From: Paraburkholderia caffeinilytica
GTDB lineage: Bacteria; Pseudomonadota; Gammaproteobacteria; Burkholderiales; Burkholderiaceae
Length of the DNA: 64,000 nt
Direction of reading: 5' to 3'
NCBI RefSeq assembly: GCF_003368325.1
Contig: NZ_CP031467.1
Coordinates: forward strand, 2,666,001 to 2,730,000
Every line of letters starts with the position of its first letter. Positions within the stretch are counted from its first letter, which is position 1. Shown here piece after piece: positions 1-10,452 of this stretch. The notes under the pieces are model-generated. The model saw only the letters and a program-made list of their open reading frames with translations. It did not search any database and had not been told where the DNA came from. The position numbers and the translations under genes were made by a program.

Positions 1-432
1 CCGTTCGACCATCCGGTACAACGTGGTGCGTTGCTCCGGCCGCCAGCGCGAGCGGCGCTGCGCGGTGACGGTGAGCAGCACCAGCACGCTGAGCTTGAGC
101 ATGGGCACCATGATGCTGGCGATGAACACGATCACGGCCAGCGGCCAGTCGCCCGAGGTCCAGAAGTACACGACGCCGCTCATGATGGTGTCGTCTTCCG
201 AACCGAGCAGCGACGACGTATGCATCACCGGCAGCAGATTCGCGGGAATATACAGCAAGGCAGCGGCGATCAGCAGCGCCCACGTGCGCATCAGGCTATC
301 GGGGTGGCGCCCGTGCAGCACCGCGCTGCAACGGCTGCAGTGCTGTGGCGTGACCGAGCGGATGCGCGGCTCGACGCGTCCGCACGCATGGCAGGAGACC
401 AGACCCGCGCGCTTCGCAGTGACGTATTTCAT
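1..432 (-). CDS. PqiA-family inner-membrane protein, second half (partial, cut by window start)
   Basis: The first 144 codons are visible on the minus strand; the gene runs off the left edge. The N-terminus carries a zinc-ribbon-like pair of Cys-x-x-Cys motifs (C14/C17 and C32/C35), followed by hydrophobic segments, which is the pattern of paraquat-inducible protein A domains. The ATG lies 7 nt after the stop of the preceding PqiA-like gene, so the two are surely co-transcribed. In E. coli one PqiA polypeptide contains two such modules; here they are two genes. PqiA works with PqiB/PqiC in lipid transport across the envelope; any pqiB would lie beyond the window. The family is clear; the exact paralogue is not. 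Confidence 0.85.
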   Translation of the reverse strand, partial: MKYVTAKRAGLVSCHACGRVEPRIRSVTPQHCSRCSAVLHGRHPDSLMRTWALLIAAALLYIPANLLPVMHTSSLLGSEDDTIMSGVVYFWTSGDWPLAVIVFIASIMVPMLKLSVLVLLTVTAQRRSRWRPEQRTTLYRMVER

Positions 433-439
433 CGTGCGC

Positions 440-1195
440 TCATCCCTGATGCGGGGCCGGTGGCGCGCCGGGCGGCAATGCGGATTGCGCGCCGCCTCGC
501 ACCTCGGGCGGCGCGGTCGGCCCGGCGACCGAACCGACGGTAGCCGCCGCGTTGTCCGCGGAGGTACCCGGCAACGGCCGCCGGCCGCGGTCGGCTATTT
601 CGTCGGCGACATCCCACAGCACGCGCGGATCGAACGTGAGAACCACCGCGATCATCAGCGTCAGCACGCCGAACGCGAATAGCGCAGCTTCGGGAATCAC
701 GCGCGCGAGACTCACCATCTTCACGATGGTGATCAGCACGCCGAGCATGAACACTTCGATCATGCCCCACGGCCGCACGAACTGGATGGCGCGCAACACC
801 CGGTTGAAGGCGGGCGGCACATAACCGGCGCGCAGCGGGATCAGCACGTAGAGCAGCGCGACCAGCTCGGTCAGCGGGAACAGGATGGTCGAGCAGAACA
901 CCATGACCGCGACGATCTGCATATCCTCGCCCCATAACGCGACTAGCGCGCCGAACAGCGTGGTTTGCGAGGTGATGCCGCTGGTTTCGAGTTCGACGAT
1001 CGGGAAGGCCTGGGCGATGATGAAGGTGATCAGCGCGGCCAGCGTCATCGCGCAGATGCTGTCGAGCTTGCGGGAGACGCCGCGATAGAGTGTCGCGCCA
1101 CAACGCGGACAGCGCGCGACCGTACGCCCGACAAGCCGAGGCTTGCGGAACAGCGTATCGCATTCATGGCACGCGATCAGGTTGTCATGGTCCAT
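440..1195 (-). CDS. pqiA: paraquat-inducible protein A family protein, first half
   Basis: This 251-residue protein has C9/C12 and C29/C32 Cys-x-x-Cys pairs at its N-terminus, then about four transmembrane stretches (roughly residues 48-70, 95-120, 140-165 and 175-195). The C-terminal 45 residues are polar and proline-rich. This is the PqiA module of the Pqi/Yeb intermembrane lipid-transport systems. It heads a minus-strand operon with the second PqiA-like gene directly downstream. The role in phospholipid transport or paraquat tolerance is family knowledge, not visible in the sequence. Confidence 0.87.
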   Translation of the reverse strand: MDHDNLIACHECDTLFRKPRLVGRTVARCPRCGATLYRGVSRKLDSICAMTLAALITFIIAQAFPIVELETSGITSQTTLFGALVALWGEDMQIVAVMVFCSTILFPLTELVALLYVLIPLRAGYVPPAFNRVLRAIQFVRPWGMIEVFMLGVLITIVKMVSLARVIPEAALFAFGVLTLMIAVVLTFDPRVLWDVADEIADRGRRPLPGTSADNAAATVGSVAGPTAPPEVRGGAQSALPPGAPPAPHQG

Positions 1196-1763
1196 ACGGC
1201 AGAAGGGCTAACGACGTGATGGGAGGCGCGCGGTGCCGATTTTAGGGCAGGGCTGCAGAAAGCGTGGGGCAATAGTACCAAACGCGCTTCGCCGCTGGGC
1301 TGGCCATTGCACCCTGTGCGAGTAGTGAAGCCGGCGGTGCCGGAATTAGGATTAGGAATAGTCTTGCACAAGAATGCTTACTTCTGACACTGTCCGTCCC
1401 TAATTGTTCAATATCATTCTGCACGCGGGGAAATTTTCCGCATGACAGCCTTCAGGGCCGCTAGCTCGGCTGGGACCGGGGTAAGTGCTTTGCATGGGAC
1501 TGGAGTAAGAGCTTTGCATGGGACCTGAGTAAGCGCTAAAGCGCTAACTCAGGTCGACGGCTTTGCATGGGACCTGAGTAAGCGCTAAAGCGCTAACTCG
1601 GGTCGACACAGCCAGCTTTTTCCGCTTGCGGTAGCATGGCGGCCTTGGCGTGTGCCGCAGCGGCCATGCTTTCTATCGTGTCGTACGAGGCAGTCTGCCT
1701 TGGCGGCGTGGAATAGCAGGGCCGGCTGCGCCGTTAACCTTTCTTAGCTTGCGTTGACCTGTC
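1196..1763. other. 568-nt divergent intergenic region between pqiA and cybB
   Basis: I see no credible gene here. The region holds a cluster of the dispersed hairpin element (two half copies and two full copies, 1471-1604). Further right is an imperfect hairpin at about 1635-1672 formed by agcatggc and gccatgct. Promoters for the divergent pqiA and cybB genes must lie here, but I cannot point to convincing -35/-10 pairs. Confidence 0.7.
1471..1604 (+). repeat. cluster of dispersed hairpin element: two half copies plus two full copies
   Basis: Two 24-nt left-half units (1471-1494 and 1495-1518) are followed by full copies whose hairpins span 1522-1555 and 1571-1604, 49 nt apart. A full copy is a 9-bp outer stem (gacctgagt / actcaggtc), an A/A mismatch, an inner 5-bp stem agcgc/gcgct and a taaa loop. 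The second copy has one T-G wobble in the outer stem (right arm actcgggtc). Each full copy begins with ATG GGA CCT GAG TAA (1518-1532 and 1567-1581). Related single copies lie at 10196 and 59963. I do not recognise the family by name. Confidence 0.85.
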
Positions 1764-2324
1764 ATGGCACTCAATCCTTCTTTCGGCGGCCGGGAGTCGT
1801 ACACGCGGACCGCCATAGCCTTTCACTGGCTGATCGCGCTGCTGATCGTGTGCGGCTTCGCGCTCGGCTGGGTGATGACCGACATCCCCGGCTTCACGCC
1901 CACCAAGCTGCGCTACTTCTCCTGGCATAAATGGATCGGTTGTACGGTGTTCGCGCTCGCCGTGCTGCGCATTCTGTGGCGCGCTACCCACGCGGGCCCG
2001 CCCATGCCGCGCCGCATGCCGGCCTGGCAACGCGGCGCCGCGCATCTCACGCATTTCCTGCTCTACGTGCTGATGATCGTGATTCCGGCCTCTGGCTATC
2101 TGTATAGCTCGGCGGCCAACATACCGGTGGTGTACCTCGGCCTGATTCCGCTGCCTCGCCTGATCGCACCGGATCCGCATCTCAAGGAGTTGCTGAAGAA
2201 CGTGCACATCGCATTGAATTACACGTTGCTCGTGCTGGTCGCGTTGCACGTCGCGGCGGCGCTCAAGCATCAATGGTTGGACCGCGACGGCCTGTTGTCG
2301 CGCATGCTCCCTTTCATCAAATAA
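1764..2324 (+). CDS. cybB: cytochrome b561 family protein
   Basis: The product is a 186-residue, four-helix membrane dihaem cytochrome of the prokaryotic b561 family, which moves electrons between quinone and a periplasmic partner. Haem-ligand candidates are H21 in the first helix (AFHWLIALL), H55 in SWHKWIG, and histidines in the last helix near NVHIALN and ALHVAAALKH. Length matches the family (about 175-190). It is followed after 8 nt by a yceI gene, the same pairing as yceJ-yceI in E. coli, so it probably heads a three-gene operon. No strong Shine-Dalgarno precedes this ATG, so the start is probable rather than certain. Confidence 0.92.
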   Translation: MALNPSFGGRESYTRTAIAFHWLIALLIVCGFALGWVMTDIPGFTPTKLRYFSWHKWIGCTVFALAVLRILWRATHAGPPMPRRMPAWQRGAAHLTHFLLYVLMIVIPASGYLYSSAANIPVVYLGLIPLPRLIAPDPHLKELLKNVHIALNYTLLVLVALHVAAALKHQWLDRDGLLSRMLPFIK

Positions 2325-2332
2325 GGATAACC

Positions 2333-2896
2333 ATGAAAGTTTCGTTTTATCGCTACATGCTCGCCGCGTTCGCCGCGGCCTCGCTGACCGCAGCCGGCAG
2401 TGCGCTGGCCCAGGTCGACGTCGCGAAGAGTTCGGTGACGGCAACCTCGAAGCAGATGAACGTGCCGGTGGAAGGCAAGTTCGGCAAATTCACGGCGCAA
2501 GTGAAGTTCGATCCGGCAAAACCGGCCGAGGGCAGTGCGCAGTTCAGCATCGACGTGGCCAGCTACGATCTCGGCGACGAAAGCTATAACGACCAGGTGC
2601 GCGGCAAGGACTGGTTCGACGCGAAGACCTATCCGACTGCAACGTTCGTGTCGAGCGCGATCGCGCCGGCCGGCGGCAGTCAGTACAAGGTCACCGGCAA
2701 GCTGACCATCAAGGGTAAATCGCAGACCGTCGTGGTGCCGGTCACGGTCACCCAGCAGGGCGCGACCCAGACGTTCGACGGCTCGCTGCCGATCAAGCGC
2801 TCGCAATTCGACATCGGCACCGGCGAATGGAAAGACACCTCGGTGGTCGCCGACGACGTGGTGATCAAGTTTCGTATCGTCGCAGCACACAAGTGA
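2333..2896 (+). CDS. yceI: YceI family periplasmic protein (copy 1)
   Basis: The 187-residue protein starts at an ATG preceded by aaggataacc, 8 nt after cybB. A signal peptide is evident (positively charged start, hydrophobic core, cleavage near ALAQ-VDV at residue 26). The mature part is a YceI-like lipocalin-fold beta barrel, a family that binds isoprenoid or other amphiphilic ligands in the periplasm. Its motif region [20 protein letters not shown] and the TFVSS strand are typical. Together with cybB and the next gene it forms a compact operon. The ligand is unknown. Confidence 0.9.
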   Translation: MKVSFYRYMLAAFAAASLTAAGSALAQVDVAKSSVTATSKQMNVPVEGKFGKFTAQVKFDPAKPAEGSAQFSIDVASYDLGDESYNDQVRGKDWFDAKTYPTATFVSSAIAPAGGSQYKVTGKLTIKGKSQTVVVPVTVTQQGATQTFDGSLPIKRSQFDIGTGEWKDTSVVADDVVIKFRIVAAHK

Positions 2897-2967
2897 CGTT
2901 CGCCGCGCCCTCCGCGCGCAGCCGCTTCCCTTTCAGTCGGGAATTCCGGAAACATAAGGAGCATGAA

Positions 2968-3549
2968 TTGAAAACATCCCTGTTGATCGCCGTCGGCGCA
3001 TTGGCTTCTTCTTTTTCGCTCGGCGCGTTTGCCGCTGCCGATACCTATCAGCTCGACCCGACTCACACGTATCCGAGCTTCGAAGCGGATCACTTCGGCG
3101 GCCTCTCGGTGTGGCGCGGCAAGTTCGTCAAGAGCGCCGGCACGGTCACGCTCGACCGCGCAGCGAAGACCGGCACGGTGGACGTCACGGTCGACCCGGC
3201 TTCGGTCGAAACCGGCAACACCAAGCTCGACGACCATCTGAAGACGGACGCATTCTTCGACGTGACCAAATATCCGTCGGTGACGTATAAGGGCACCGAT
3301 ATCAAGTTCGACGGCGACAAGCCGGTCGAAGTGGTCGGCAGCCTGACGATCCGTGGCGTGACCAAGCCGCTGAATCTGACGATCGAATCGTTCAAGTGCA
3401 TGCCGCATCCGGTGCTCAAGCGCGAAGTGTGCGGCGTGGAAGCGAGCGCTCATTTCAACCGCAACGACTATGGCTTGGATTTCGGCGCCAAGTACGGCTT
3501 CAGCATGGATACCAAGCTGCACATTCAGGCTGAAGGCATCAAGCAATAA
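2968..3549 (+). CDS. YceI family periplasmic protein (copy 2), TTG start
   Basis: This is a second YceI paralogue of 193 residues with a signal peptide ([14 protein letters not shown], cleavage near AFA-AAD) and the family opening [20 protein letters not shown] place the start at TTG 2968 because an AAGGAG Shine-Dalgarno (2956-2961) sits 6 nt upstream and the reading frame gives a complete signal peptide. The nearby ATG at 2963 only reads ATG-AAT-TGA. It is 71 nt downstream of copy 1 and followed by a strong terminator, so it ends the cybB operon. The two YceI copies are clearly diverged, not a recent duplication. Confidence 0.87.
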   Translation: MKTSLLIAVGALASSFSLGAFAAADTYQLDPTHTYPSFEADHFGGLSVWRGKFVKSAGTVTLDRAAKTGTVDVTVDPASVETGNTKLDDHLKTDAFFDVTKYPSVTYKGTDIKFDGDKPVEVVGSLTIRGVTKPLNLTIESFKCMPHPVLKREVCGVEASAHFNRNDYGLDFGAKYGFSMDTKLHIQAEGIKQ

Positions 3550-3626
3550 GCGCTTTAACGTGCCTTTTGCGTACTCGTATTGAATGTCACGGGTGGCGCG
3601 GCCATTGCGCCGCAACAAAAAAGAAG

Positions 3627-3664
3627 ACCGCTTTGTTCGCTTTTGCGACAAAGCGGTTTTTTAT
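3627..3664 (+). terminator. intrinsic terminator of the cybB-yceI operon
   Basis: A perfect 10-bp stem (accgctttgt at 3627-3636 with acaaagcggt at 3648-3657) is followed by an unbroken T tract and attg. It lies 80 nt after the second yceI gene and before the MFS gene. Confidence 0.9.
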
Positions 3665-3842
3665 TGCCCGCTCGAAACGCCGGAAGCCTTGTGCAATGGC
3701 AACAAGCGATTTGGCGCTCGCGCCGTTTTAATTTTTCAGGTACATAGAGCGCTGACACCGCATTGGTTGTGCGCGCACCCAGTTCGGCAAGATCCGGCGT
3801 AAAACCTACGTAGAAAATATTTCGCGCGCATTGGAGATCTGC

Positions 3843-5120
3843 ATGAATGCAACGACAGCGGCAAATCTCGCGGGGAGCCGGCAGAATTCGTGGCGCGCGG
3901 TGGTCGCCGCCTCGATCGGCAACGCGCTGGAGTGGTTCGACCTGGTGGTGTACGGCTTTTTCGCGGTCACCATCGCCAAACTGTTTTTCCCGGCGGGTAA
4001 CGACACGGTGTCGCTGCTGCTGACGCTCGGCACCTTCGGCGTGTCGTTCTTCATGCGGCCGCTCGGTGCGATCGTGATCGGCGCTTACGCCGACCGCGCC
4101 GGACGCAAGGCGGCGCTCACGCTGTCGATCCTGCTGATGATGTGCGGCACGCTGATCATCGCGGTTCTGCCGACGTATCAGAGCATCGGCATTGCCGCGC
4201 CCGTGATTCTCGTGATGGCGCGCCTGATGCAGGGCTTTTCGGCGGGCGGCGAGTTCGGCAGCGCCACGGCCTTTCTCGCGGAACACGTACCGGGACGGCG
4301 TGGCTTCTTCGCGAGCTGGCAGGTCGCGAGCCAGGGGCTCACCACGCTGCTCGCGGCCGGCTTCGGCGTGCTGCTGACCGGCAAGCTGTCGCCGGAGCAG
4401 ATGGCTTCGTGGGGCTGGCGCGTGCCGTTCTTCTTTGGTCTTCTGATCGGGCCAGTGGCGTGGTACATCCGCACCAAACTCGACGAAACGCCGGAGTTCC
4501 TTGCGGCGGACACCACCACGACGCCGCTGCGCGACACGTTCACGAACCAGAAACTGCGCCTCCTGATCGCGATTGGCGTAGTCGTGCTCGGTACGGTGTC
4601 GACCTATCTGGTGCTGTTCATGCCGACTTATGGCGTGAAGCAGCTGGGGCTGGCGCCTTCGGTCGCGTTCGCGGCGATCGCGCTCACCGGCGTGATCCAG
4701 ATGGTGTTTTCGCCGCTGGTCGGACATCTGTCGGACCGTCACGGGCGCACCACGATCATGCTGATCTCGGCGTTGCTGCTTCTCGTGCTGATCAATCCGG
4801 CGTTCGTGTATCTGGTCGCGCATCCGACTTTCGGTACGCTGATTGCGCTGCAGGTCGTGTTCGGCTTTCTGATGACGGGTTACTTCGCGGCGCTGCCGGG
4901 TTTGCTCTCCGAGATGTTTCCGGTCCAGACGCGCACGACCGGCATGTCGCTGGCCTATAACATCGCCGTGACGATCTTCGGCGGCTTCGGGCCCTTCATC
5001 ATCGCGTGGCTGATCAGCTTTACCGGTTCGAAGGCCGCGCCGAGCTACTACATGATTCTTGCCGCGGCCGTGAGCCTGGTGGCGCTGATGGCGGCGCGGC
5101 GCAAGCTCGGGTTCCGCTGA
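3843..5120 (+). CDS. MFS transporter, metabolite:H+ symporter (MHS) family
   Basis: The 425-residue protein has twelve predicted transmembrane helices and MHS-family signatures: GNALEWFDLVVYGFFA at the first helix, the RPLGAIVIGAYADRAGRKAA loop, and MARLMQGFSAGGEFGSATAF. Members carry organic acids or betaines such as citrate, alpha-ketoglutarate, proline or shikimate. The substrate cannot be told from sequence and no catabolic neighbours give a hint. The start is ATG 3843 with GGAG at 3833-3836. It is transcribed alone between two terminators. Confidence 0.9.
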   Translation: MNATTAANLAGSRQNSWRAVVAASIGNALEWFDLVVYGFFAVTIAKLFFPAGNDTVSLLLTLGTFGVSFFMRPLGAIVIGAYADRAGRKAALTLSILLMMCGTLIIAVLPTYQSIGIAAPVILVMARLMQGFSAGGEFGSATAFLAEHVPGRRGFFASWQVASQGLTTLLAAGFGVLLTGKLSPEQMASWGWRVPFFFGLLIGPVAWYIRTKLDETPEFLAADTTTTPLRDTFTNQKLRLLIAIGVVVLGTVSTYLVLFMPTYGVKQLGLAPSVAFAAIALTGVIQMVFSPLVGHLSDRHGRTTIMLISALLLLVLINPAFVYLVAHPTFGTLIALQVVFGFLMTGYFAALPGLLSEMFPVQTRTTGMSLAYNIAVTIFGGFGPFIIAWLISFTGSKAAPSYYMILAAAVSLVALMAARRKLGFR

Positions 5121-5228
5121 AACGTTGCTGGGTTGTCCTGCCGCGCGGCAGGGCTCGGCGAGCGCGTAGCGAGCCGGTGCAGATGGCCGGTGCAACCAGG
5201 CAGGCAGTGCGGCAAAGCGGTAAACGTA

Positions 5229-5259
5229 AAAGGCCGGTTCGCGAGAACCGGCCTTTCTT
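5229..5259. terminator. bidirectional intrinsic terminator between the MFS gene and secF
   Basis: A 12-bp perfect stem (aaaggccggttc at 5229-5240 with gaaccggccttt at 5244-5255) has a four-base loop. T-rich DNA follows on the plus strand and an A tract precedes it, so it can end both the rightward transporter transcript and the leftward secF transcript. Confidence 0.88.
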
Positions 5260-5284
5260 ATTGCGACTTCCAGCTACAGCAAGC

Positions 5285-6235
5285 TCAAACCTGTGCGCCT
5301 GCGTTTGGATCGTCCGGATCGACGCGTTCCTTCTTGTCCTTGATCAGGTCTTCGCGCTTTACGCCGAGCCACATGGCGAGCGCCGCGGCGACGAACACCG
5401 ACGAGTAGATACCGAACAGAATACCGACCGTCAGCGCCAGAGCGAAGTAGTGCAGCGTCGGGCCGCCGAACAGGAACATCGACAGCACCATCATCTGCGT
5501 GCAGCCGTGGGTGATGATCGTGCGCGACATGGTGCTGGTGATCGCGTGGTTGATCACCTCGATCACGGTCAGCTTGCGTTCGCGGCGGAAGGTTTCGCGA
5601 ATCCGGTCGAAGATAACGACGGATTCGTTCACCGAGTAGCCGAGCACCGCGAGCACCGCGGCGAGCACCGACAGCGAAAACTCCCACTGGAAGAACGCGA
5701 AGAAGCCGAGAATGATGATCACGTCGTGCAAGTTGGCGATCACGCCGGCCACGGCGTATTTCCACTCAAAGCGGAACGACAGGTAGATCACGATGCCGAC
5801 CACCACGCAGGCCAGCGCGAGCAGGCCGTCGGTAGCGAGTTCCTTGCCGACCTGCGGGCCGACGAACTCGACGCGCTGCAGCTGCACTTGCGGATCCTGG
5901 CCCTTCAGCGCGCCCATCACCTGATCGCTCTGTTGAGCCGACGTGTAGCCTTGCTTGAGCGGCAGACGGATCAGCACGTCGCGCGAGGTGCCGAAGTTCT
6001 GCACCTGCGCGTCGGCATAGCCGAGCTTGTTGAGCGTGCCACGTACCGGTTCGAGCGGTGCGGCCCCCGGATACTGCACTTCGATGACCGTACCGCCGGT
6101 GAATTCCACCGACAGATGCAGCCCGCGATGCAGCAGGAAAAACACGGCGGCGACGAACGTCAGCAGCGAGATTGCGTTGAACAGCAACGCACGCTGCATG
6201 AACGGAATGTCTTTGCGAAAACGGAAAAATTCCAT
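5285..6235 (-). CDS. secF: protein translocase subunit SecF
   Basis: The 316-residue membrane protein has an N-terminal helix (about residues 17-36), a periplasmic domain opening with SVEFTGGTVIEV, and five further helices including GYSVNESVVIFDRIRE and SMSRTIITHGCTQ-like motifs of the SecD/SecF RND-type fold. With SecD it pulls preproteins through SecYEG on the periplasmic side using the proton-motive force. It begins 18 nt after secD and ends at the bidirectional terminator, so it is last in the yajC-secD-secF unit. Confidence 0.97.
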   Translation of the reverse strand: MEFFRFRKDIPFMQRALLFNAISLLTFVAAVFFLLHRGLHLSVEFTGGTVIEVQYPGAAPLEPVRGTLNKLGYADAQVQNFGTSRDVLIRLPLKQGYTSAQQSDQVMGALKGQDPQVQLQRVEFVGPQVGKELATDGLLALACVVVGIVIYLSFRFEWKYAVAGVIANLHDVIIILGFFAFFQWEFSLSVLAAVLAVLGYSVNESVVIFDRIRETFRRERKLTVIEVINHAITSTMSRTIITHGCTQMMVLSMFLFGGPTLHYFALALTVGILFGIYSSVFVAAALAMWLGVKREDLIKDKKERVDPDDPNAGAQV

Positions 6236-6253
6236 GGTCTTGTTCTCCGGGAC

Positions 6254-8302
6254 TCAGCGGGATGAACCCGGTTTCTGCGGCGTGTTCGACGAACCCGACG
6301 CGTCGCGGCGGCGCACGGTCGGCTTGGCGCGCGCCTGGGCCGCAACTTTGGCTTTGGGCTTGGCGCTGGCCGCGGCGACGGCTCGTGCTGTGTCGGTCGC
6401 GGCGTCATCGTTGCCGAGGTAGGCGGCAGCGCCGTCGATGCCTTCCGGCTGCGGACGCCACACCTGACCGATGGCCAGCGACTTGAGCTTCTTCTTGCCG
6501 CCGTACCAGAGGTTCACGAGGCCACGCGAGAAGAACACGGCCGAGAACATGGAGGTCAGGATGCCGATACAGTGGACCATCGCGAAGCCGCGCACCGGGC
6601 CGGAGCCGAAGGCGAGCAGCGCGAGGCCGGCGATCAGCGTGGTGACGTTCGAGTCGAGAATCGTCGCCCATGCGTGCGCGTAGCCGTTCTGGATCGCCAG
6701 TTGCGGCGGCGCGCCGTTACGCAGTTCTTCGCGCACGCGCTCGTTGATCAGCACGTTCGCGTCGATCGCCATACCGAGCGCGAGCGCGATAGCGGCGATA
6801 CCCGGCAAGGTGAGCGTGGCCTGCAACATGGACAGCACGGCGATCAGCAGCAACAGGTTGACCGACAGGCCGATCATCGAGATCACGCCGAACAGCATGT
6901 AGTACGCGATCATGAAGACGGCGATTGCCGCGAAGCCCCATACCACCGAGTGGAAGCCCTTCTTGATGTTGTCCGCGCCGAGGCTCGGGCCGATCGTGCG
7001 TTCTTCGATGATGTCCATTGGCGCGGCCAGCGAACCGGCGCGCAGCAGCAGTGCGAGGTCGGCGGCGCCTTGCGGCGTGGCCTGGCCGGTGATCTGGAAG
7101 CGATCGCCCAGTTCCGACTGGATCGTCGCCACCGTCAGCACTTCGCCCTTGCCCTTTTCGAACAGCACCATCGCCATCGGCTTGCCGATGTTGTCGCGCG
7201 AGACGCTGCGCACCGCGCGGCCACCCGCCGAATCCAGCCGGATATTCACCGACGGACGCTGGTGCTCGTCGAAACCTGCCGACGCGTCGATGATGCGGTC
7301 ACCCGTGAAGATGATCTGCTTGCGCAGCAGGACCGGCGTCTGATTGCCTTGCGTGAACAGCTCGTCGCCCGGCGGCACCGGATCGGACGGATTCGGGTGC
7401 GTGTTCACCGGGTCGGCGAGGCGCGCTTCGAGCGTTGCCGTGCGGCCGATGATGTCCTTCGCCTTCGCCGTGTCCTGCACACCCGGCAGTTCGACGACGA
7501 TACGGTCCGAGCCTTGCTGCTGGATCACCGGCTCGGCCACGCCGAGTTCGTTCACGCGGTTATGCAGTGTGGTGATGTTCTGCTTGAGCGCTGCGTCCTG
7601 CACGGCTTTCTGCACCACTGGCGTGAACGTGCCGACCAGTTGCACCCCGCCGTCCGGGTTCGCTTGCGAGGCCCACTGGAGTTCGCTGATGCCGCGGCCC
7701 AGTTGTTTGGATGCCGCGTCCGCCGTAGCCTGGTCGGCGAAATTGATCACCACCGTCTGGTTGACGCGGTTCACGCCGCCGTCGCGGATGTTGTTGTCAC
7801 GCAGCATGGTGCGTGCATCCGATGCGTCGGAGTCGAGCTTCTTGTTCAGCGCGCCGGCCATGTCGACCTGCAGCAGGAAGTGCACGCCGCCGCGCAAGTC
7901 CAGGCCCAGGTACATCGGCAGCGCATGCAGGGCGGTCAGCCAGCGCGGCGACGCGCTTTGCAGGTTCAGTGCAACGATGAATTGCGGGTCGGTCGGGTCG
8001 CTGTTCAGCGACTTCTGCAACAGGTCCTTCACGCGCAATTGCGTGTCGGTGTCGAGGAGACGCACGCGGATGTTCGCGTTGGTCGACGAGTTGTCGAACG
8101 TGACGTCGTCAGGCTTGATCTGATTGGCGGCAAGCGCCGCTTCGACTGCCGACAGCGTGGTCGAGTCGAGCTTGACCGTTGCCTTGCCGCTCGACACCTG
8201 CACCGCCGGCGCTTCGCCGAACAGATTGGGCAGCGTGTACACGAGGCCGATGACCAGAGCCACCAGCATCACGGCGTATTTCCAGAGGGGGTAGCGATTC
8301 AT
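6254..8302 (-). CDS. secD: protein translocase subunit SecD
   Basis: This 682-residue SecD has the N-terminal membrane anchor, the MYLGLDLRGGVHFLLQVDM motif (around residue 130), the periplasmic P1 domain, and C-terminal helices with GMAIDANVLINERVREELR (around residue 530). It is longer than E. coli SecD (615). The extra length includes a C-terminal Ala/Lys/Arg-rich tail of about 50 residues (AKPKAKVAAQARAKPTVRRR) that looks disordered. It sits between yajC and secF, as expected for the SecDF-YajC complex. Confidence 0.97.
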   Translation of the reverse strand: MNRYPLWKYAVMLVALVIGLVYTLPNLFGEAPAVQVSSGKATVKLDSTTLSAVEAALAANQIKPDDVTFDNSSTNANIRVRLLDTDTQLRVKDLLQKSLNSDPTDPQFIVALNLQSASPRWLTALHALPMYLGLDLRGGVHFLLQVDMAGALNKKLDSDASDARTMLRDNNIRDGGVNRVNQTVVINFADQATADAASKQLGRGISELQWASQANPDGGVQLVGTFTPVVQKAVQDAALKQNITTLHNRVNELGVAEPVIQQQGSDRIVVELPGVQDTAKAKDIIGRTATLEARLADPVNTHPNPSDPVPPGDELFTQGNQTPVLLRKQIIFTGDRIIDASAGFDEHQRPSVNIRLDSAGGRAVRSVSRDNIGKPMAMVLFEKGKGEVLTVATIQSELGDRFQITGQATPQGAADLALLLRAGSLAAPMDIIEERTIGPSLGADNIKKGFHSVVWGFAAIAVFMIAYYMLFGVISMIGLSVNLLLLIAVLSMLQATLTLPGIAAIALALGMAIDANVLINERVREELRNGAPPQLAIQNGYAHAWATILDSNVTTLIAGLALLAFGSGPVRGFAMVHCIGILTSMFSAVFFSRGLVNLWYGGKKKLKSLAIGQVWRPQPEGIDGAAAYLGNDDAATDTARAVAAASAKPKAKVAAQARAKPTVRRRDASGSSNTPQKPGSSR

Positions 8303-8420
8303 GAGTGGTCCAACGGGAAGGTTGGCTTGGAAGCGATGCGTCCGGCGATGAGCGCGGGCAGTTCGGCGTTGTTTCGCGAGAACCGCCGGCGAGGCCGCGC
8401 CGGACGCGAGAGAGCAGGCC

Positions 8421-8750
8421 TTACAGCGACTTGATCGTGCCCTTCGGGAGAATCGTCGTGACCGACGCTTTTTGCACGGTGATCTCCGTGCCTTCCGAGA
8501 TTTCGACGCCGACGTAAGCCTCGCCCACCTTGGTCACCTTGCCGACGATGCCGCCATTCGTCACCACTTCGTCGCCCTTGGCCATGGCGGCGAGCATGTT
8601 GCGGTGCTCCTTCTGGCGCTTCATTTGCGGGCGAATCATGATGAAGTACAGCACGCCGAACATCAGGATCAGCGGCAGGAAGCTCATCAGGTTCGATTCA
8701 ATGCCACCTGTTGCTGTGCCTTGGGCGAAGGCATTGGAAATGAACGACAC
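8421..8750 (-). CDS. yajC: preprotein translocase subunit YajC, GTG start
   Basis: The 109-residue protein has one transmembrane helix (MSFLPLILMFGVLYFIMIRP) and a basic cytoplasmic domain with QMKRQKEHRNMLAAMAKGDEV, the YajC signature. I choose GTG 8750 as start because GGAGAG lies 7 nt upstream and the protein then begins (M)SFISNAFAQG, as in relatives; a longer in-frame ORF lacks a ribosome site. YajC associates with SecDF in the inner membrane. It lies between tgt and secD on the minus strand. Confidence 0.94.
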   Translation of the reverse strand: MSFISNAFAQGTATGGIESNLMSFLPLILMFGVLYFIMIRPQMKRQKEHRNMLAAMAKGDEVVTNGGIVGKVTKVGEAYVGVEISEGTEITVQKASVTTILPKGTIKSL

Positions 8751-8956
8751 GTTGGTCTCTCCGTTATAAATCAAAACGATCAAAAAAATCAGCCGGTTAT
8801 TCTACCACCGGCCAGACAAGGCTCGGCGCGGCGAATCGGCTTTGCGATCAACCGTTTAAAGCCTTTTTTGCTGCGCACGAAAGTTAATTGTAAGGTTTTC
8901 CGTGCGAAGCCGGCCGATTCGTCCGGCAAATTCGTCAGCTGATTTCCGGCTACCGG

Positions 8957-10342
<1,386 letters not shown>

Positions 10343-10452
10343 TCAGCGACGACCTGCCGCTACACCAACGTAGCAAGGAGCGGCAGACTACCGCGCGCGC
10401 TGCCGGCGCGCAACGCTATCGCACGGGATATCCCTGTGCGACACGGAACATG

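Noticed and set aside
3555..5195. 546-codon minus-strand ORF opposite the MFS transporter
   Set aside because: The translation is an Arg/His/Gln-rich shadow, while the plus strand gives a full twelve-helix transporter.
6572..8434. 620-codon plus-strand ORF opposite secD
   Set aside because: It is an antisense shadow; secD on the minus strand has all family motifs.
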